DNA of 20,600 bases from the NCBI RefSeq assembly GCF_000026985.1, contig NC_017390.1:166447-187046 (forward strand). Direction: 5' to 3'. The stretch is from Erwinia pyrifoliae DSM 12163. Lineage in GTDB: Bacteria; Pseudomonadota; Gammaproteobacteria; Enterobacterales; Enterobacteriaceae. This document shows positions 18,221-20,600 of this stretch, piece after piece. Made by a program: the position numbers and the translations under genes. The first letter of the stretch is position 1. Each line of letters opens with the position of its first letter. The notes under the pieces were generated by a model, which searched no databases, was not told the origin of the DNA, and was given only the letters and a program-made list of their open reading frames with translations.

Positions 18221-18257
18221 AACACGCGCCTGCCTCGCTGGCAGGCGTGTGTTGTTT
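18221..18257. terminator. intrinsic terminator between yijD and trmA
   Basis: AACACGCGCCTGCC (18221-18234) and GGCAGGCGTGTGTT (18240-18253) form a 14-pair stem with one G-U pair around a five-base loop TCGCT, followed by GTTT on the plus strand. It ends fabR-yijD transcription and abuts the trmA stop, so it may also serve the converging trmA, though the minus side has only TTAT. Confidence 0.8.
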
Positions 18258-19360
18258 CAACTGCGGCGCGTCAGTAATACACCGCACTCCATATGATGTG
18301 TATACGGGAACTGGTCAAACAGCGCCAGGCGCGTAATGTCATGCGTGGTGGACAGCGTGGCCAGGTTGTCGCACAGCGTCTGCGGGTTGCAGGAGATATA
18401 AAGAATACGTGGATAAGCCTGTACCATTTTCACCGTTTCATCATCCAGCCCGCTGCGCGGCGGATCGACGAACAGGGTTTCGCACTGGTAGCTGGTGAGA
18501 TCGATTCCCTCCAGTCGCTTAAAACGCCTTTCGCCATTCATTGCCTGGGTGAACTCTTCCGCCGCCATACGGATAATCTGAACATTCTCTATCTGGTTAA
18601 CTGCAATATTGTACTGTGCAGACGCTACCGATGGCTTGGCGATCTCGGTCGCCAGCACGCGATTGAAGTTGCGCGCCAGCGCCAGCGAGAAATTACCGTT
18701 ACCACAGTAAAGTTCCAGCAGGTCGCCCCTGGCATGGCGCGTGCTATCCAGCGCCCATTCCAGCATTTTGACGTTCACAGCGGCATTTGGCTGCGTGAAG
18801 CTGTTCTCCACCTGGCGATAGGTGATCTCATGGCCGTCCACGGTCAGTCGTTCATCAACGTAATCCTGGTCGAGGCAGATTTTCGTTTTAGTGGCACGGC
18901 CGATCAGATGCAGATCGAAACCTTCCGCCCGTAGGCTATCGCGCAGGGCTTTCGCGGCCTGTTGCCACTCTTCATCCAGTTTACGGTGATAGAGCATTGA
19001 TACCACCATCTGGCCGCTTACCGTCGACAGATAGTCAATCTGGAAAAGTTTAAATCGCAGTACGCGCTGGTCACGTATCCTGTCAATAAGACGCGGCATC
19101 AGGCGATTAATCAGTTCACTGGCTGCCGGGAAATTGTCGACGCGGATGCGTTCACGCGTCTGCTGATCGAAAATGATGTGGTAGAGATCGTCGCCCTCGT
19201 GCCAGATGCGGAACTCTGCGCGCATCCGGTAATGGCTGACCGCTGAACGGAAGACTTCCACTTCCGGGGCGTTAAACGCAGACATCATTGATGTCAGGCG
19301 TGTCACTTTCTCAGTGAGCTGGTCTTCATATTGCTCAATTGGCAGCTGTTCGGGGGTCAT
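18257..19360 (-). CDS. trmA: TrmA, tRNA (uracil-54-C5)-methyltransferase
   Basis: TrmA uses S-adenosylmethionine to methylate U54 in the T-loop of tRNA (m5U54, ribothymidine). The methyltransferase fold includes the S-adenosylmethionine motif [17 protein letters not shown], the [11 protein letters not shown] motif, nucleophile Cys324 in YISCNPQTL and the C-terminal ECGVLL with the conserved catalytic glutamate. I chose ATG 19360 ([12 protein letters not shown], 367 aa against 366 in E. coli) with AGGA upstream in place of a longer frame opening at 19414, whose extra residues overlap the promoter. In E. coli btuB lies between trmA and murI; here only about 200 bases separate them. Confidence 0.97.
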   Translation of the reverse strand: MTPEQLPIEQYEDQLTEKVTRLTSMMSAFNAPEVEVFRSAVSHYRMRAEFRIWHEGDDLYHIIFDQQTRERIRVDNFPAASELINRLMPRLIDRIRDQRVLRFKLFQIDYLSTVSGQMVVSMLYHRKLDEEWQQAAKALRDSLRAEGFDLHLIGRATKTKICLDQDYVDERLTVDGHEITYRQVENSFTQPNAAVNVKMLEWALDSTRHARGDLLELYCGNGNFSLALARNFNRVLATEIAKPSVASAQYNIAVNQIENVQIIRMAAEEFTQAMNGERRFKRLEGIDLTSYQCETLFVDPPRSGLDDETVKMVQAYPRILYISCNPQTLCDNLATLSTTHDITRLALFDQFPYTHHMECGVLLTRRS

Positions 19361-19396
19361 GTTGATTCCTGATGGTTTGTCAGTGATAGCCGGCCG

Positions 19397-19424
19397 ATTG
19401 TAGGGGTTCTGCAACTCATGTCCA
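19397..19424 (-). promoter_or_regulatory. candidate trmA promoter with GC-rich discriminator
   Basis: On the minus strand there is a -35 TGGACA (19424-19419), a 16-bp spacer and a -10 TACAAT (19402-19397), followed directly by CGGCCGGC. A GC-rich discriminator is the mark of stringently controlled promoters such as those of rRNA, and E. coli trmA is known to follow growth rate and stringent control. The match is by eye, so the control here is inferred. Confidence 0.55.
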
Positions 19425-19517
19425 GCGTTGTCCTTACCGGTAACCGGTCAGAATGGGCTGCGCTGGCTGGTGGTTTTTTACCGTTTCCTATCCAGTGATA
19501 TCCGGATTCAACGTTCG

Positions 19518-19526
19518 TGGTAGAAT
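19518..19526 (+). promoter_or_regulatory. candidate extended -10 promoter of murI
   Basis: TGGTAGAAT fits the extended -10 pattern; no good -35 is visible. It lies about 35 bases before the chosen murI start and would give murI its own promoter now that btuB is not upstream. Confidence 0.4.
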
Positions 19527-19561
19527 TGTCGACCTGTTCGATAAATCTTACGAGACAGCGT

Positions 19562-20413
19562 ATGGCTATGAAAACCCTGGACGGGAATATCACTTCAGAA
19601 GGCGTGGCACCTTCTGTCCCACGCCCCACCGTGCTGATCTTTGACTCCGGCGTGGGGGGGCTTTCTGTCTATAATGAAATCTGCGCGTTGTTGCCCGATC
19701 TTCATTACCTCTACGCCTTTGATAATGTCGCCTTTCCTTATGGTGAAAAGTCGGAAGAGTTTATCGTCGAGCGTGTGATGGCCATTGTGACAGCCGTTAC
19801 CCGCCTTTATCCCCTTGCTCTGGTGGTGATCGCTTGCAACTCGGCCAGTACCGTGACGCTGCCAGCACTGCGCGCTCGCTTTGCATTCCCGGTGGTCGGG
19901 GTGGTGCCGGCAATCAAACCAGCCGCCCGCCTGACTCGCAATGGCATTGTCGGCCTGCTGGCAACCCGAGGGACGGTTAAGCGCCCTTATACACATGAAC
20001 TGATTGCTCGCTTTGCTGGCGAATGTAAAACCGAAATGCTCGGTTCCGGAGAACTGGTAGAGATAGCCGAAGCTAAACTGCATGGTCAGCCGGTGGCGCT
20101 TGAAGAAGTGAGACGTATTTTGCAGCCGTGGCTGCGTATGCCGGAACCGCCAGATACTGTGGTGTTGGGCTGCACGCATTTTCCTCTTATCAGCGAAGAA
20201 CTACAGCAGGTACTGCCGGAAGGCACGCGCCTGATTGATTCCGGGGCAGCGATAGCACGCCGCACGGTATGGTTACTGGAAAATGAGTCGCCTGAAGCAC
20301 TTTCAGCCGATGACAATATGGCTTTATGTCTGGACATTACCGAGCAAGCAGTGCAATTAATACCCGTTTTACAGCGTTACGGCTTCAAAAAGCTCGATAA
20401 ATTGGCGCTTTAG
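19562..20413 (+). CDS. murI: MurI, glutamate racemase
   Basis: MurI interconverts L- and D-glutamate without a cofactor, supplying D-glutamate for peptidoglycan precursors. Catalytic residues are in place: FDSGVGG (Asp28-Ser29), Cys92 in ACNSAST, and Cys204 with His206 in GCTHFP. The N-terminal 20 residues are poorly conserved, as in E. coli, where this segment carries the UDP-MurNAc-Ala activation site. I chose ATG 19562 (MAMKTLDGN, 283 aa against 285); an ATG at 19568 is an alternative, and a frame opening at 19517 would overlap the likely promoter. The first active-site motif reads CNSAST where E. coli has CNTAST, a conservative change. The rRNA operon promoters follow directly. Confidence 0.96.
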   Translation: MAMKTLDGNITSEGVAPSVPRPTVLIFDSGVGGLSVYNEICALLPDLHYLYAFDNVAFPYGEKSEEFIVERVMAIVTAVTRLYPLALVVIACNSASTVTLPALRARFAFPVVGVVPAIKPAARLTRNGIVGLLATRGTVKRPYTHELIARFAGECKTEMLGSGELVEIAEAKLHGQPVALEEVRRILQPWLRMPEPPDTVVLGCTHFPLISEELQQVLPEGTRLIDSGAAIARRTVWLLENESPEALSADDNMALCLDITEQAVQLIPVLQRYGFKKLDKLAL

Positions 20414-20416
20414 CAT

Positions 20417-20491
20417 GAAAAAACAGCACTTAAAAAGTTTTTTACGAATAGCCCTTGTCAGCCGTCAGAAACTCCCTATAATGCGCCTCCA
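20417..20491 (+). promoter_or_regulatory. ribosomal RNA operon promoter P1 with UP element
   Basis: TTGTCA (20455-20460), a 16-bp spacer and TATAAT (20477-20482), followed by the discriminator GCGCCTCC and a probable start at A20491, match E. coli rrnB P1 closely, including ACTCCCTATAATGCGCC. The A/T-rich block at 20417-20450 (A6, AAAAAG and TTTTTT runs) fits an UP element that binds the RNA polymerase alpha subunits. This also confirms the murI-rrnB synteny of E. coli. Confidence 0.92.
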
Positions 20492-20530
20492 TCGACACGG
20501 AACAACGGCTTACAGGCCTTGGTGTTGAGA

Positions 20531-20576
20531 GGTTCAGGAAGTTCTGAACCGCCGGAAAAAACCTCTGAAAAAGAGG
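20531..20576 (+). other. rRNA leader hairpins between P1 and P2
   Basis: GGTTCAG-GAAGTT-CTGAACC (20531-20550) and CCTCT-GAAAA-AGAGG (20562-20576) form two small stems in the transcribed leader from P1. E. coli rrnB has a comparable stem (GTTCTC/GAGAAC) in this position. The boxA antitermination site and 16S gene would lie beyond the window. Confidence 0.6.
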
Positions 20577-20600
20577 TTGACTCCGAAGGAGGAAAGCGTA
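20577..20600 (+). promoter_or_regulatory. ribosomal RNA promoter P2, cut by the window edge
   Basis: TTGACT (20577-20582) is followed by a 16-bp spacer and TA at 20599-20600, the first two bases of the -10. E. coli rrnB P2 is TTGACT, 16 bp, TATTAT, so the frame matches. The rest of the -10 and the rRNA genes are outside the window. Confidence 0.85.

Overview
The window looks like a chromosomal segment of a gammaproteobacterium of the order Enterobacterales. Almost every protein aligns end to end, often without gaps, with the E. coli protein of the same name as I remember it. The order metJ-metB-metL-metF ... ppc-argE-argB ... argH-oxyR-sthA-fabR-yijD-trmA-murI-rrn is the classical E. coli backbone. 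Several departures point away from E. coli itself and towards an Erwiniaceae-like or related plant- or insect-associated lineage: a short (404 aa) argG inside the arginine cluster, a peroxiredoxin-glutaredoxin fusion gene opposite oxyR, and the absence of katG, oxyS and btuB. The family-level placement is inference; no 16S sequence is in the window.

Layout. 1-195: end of an unidentified reading frame. 196-5525: methionine block, with metJ on the minus strand divergent from metB-metL, then metF; MetJ operators (tandem met boxes) lie in front of metB and of metF. 5526-6044: a gap holding a decayed VapBC (MvpAT-type) toxin-antitoxin locus, its antitoxin frameshifted and its toxin reduced to the two ends. 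6045-10082: ppc and argE on the minus strand. 10083-13742: ARG-box operator, then argB-argG-argH on the plus strand, with no argC between argE and argB. 13794-15584: peroxiredoxin-glutaredoxin gene and oxyR, divergent across a conserved OxyR operator. 15558-16964: sthA, convergent with and overlapping oxyR. 17151-18157: fabR-yijD. 18257-19360: trmA. 19562-20413: murI. 20417-20600: promoters P1 and P2 of a ribosomal RNA operon whose genes lie beyond the right edge.

How the genes work together. MetJ with S-adenosylmethionine represses metBL and metF, which supply cystathionine, aspartate-family carbon and methyl-folate for methionine. Ppc makes the oxaloacetate from which aspartate derives, and aspartate feeds both MetL and ArgG. 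ArgE, ArgB, ArgG and ArgH are four of the steps to arginine; the step catalysed by ArgC is not encoded here. OxyR, the peroxidase fusion and SthA link peroxide sensing, thiol reduction and NADPH/NADH balance. FabR adjusts unsaturated fatty acid synthesis, TrmA makes m5U54 in tRNA, and MurI supplies D-glutamate for peptidoglycan.

Most of the window is ordinary core genome. The points worth a second look are the missing argC, the vapBC ruin, the replacement of oxyS by a peroxidase gene under what looks like the same OxyR operator, and several unexplained hairpins. I saw no new defence, CRISPR or mobile system.
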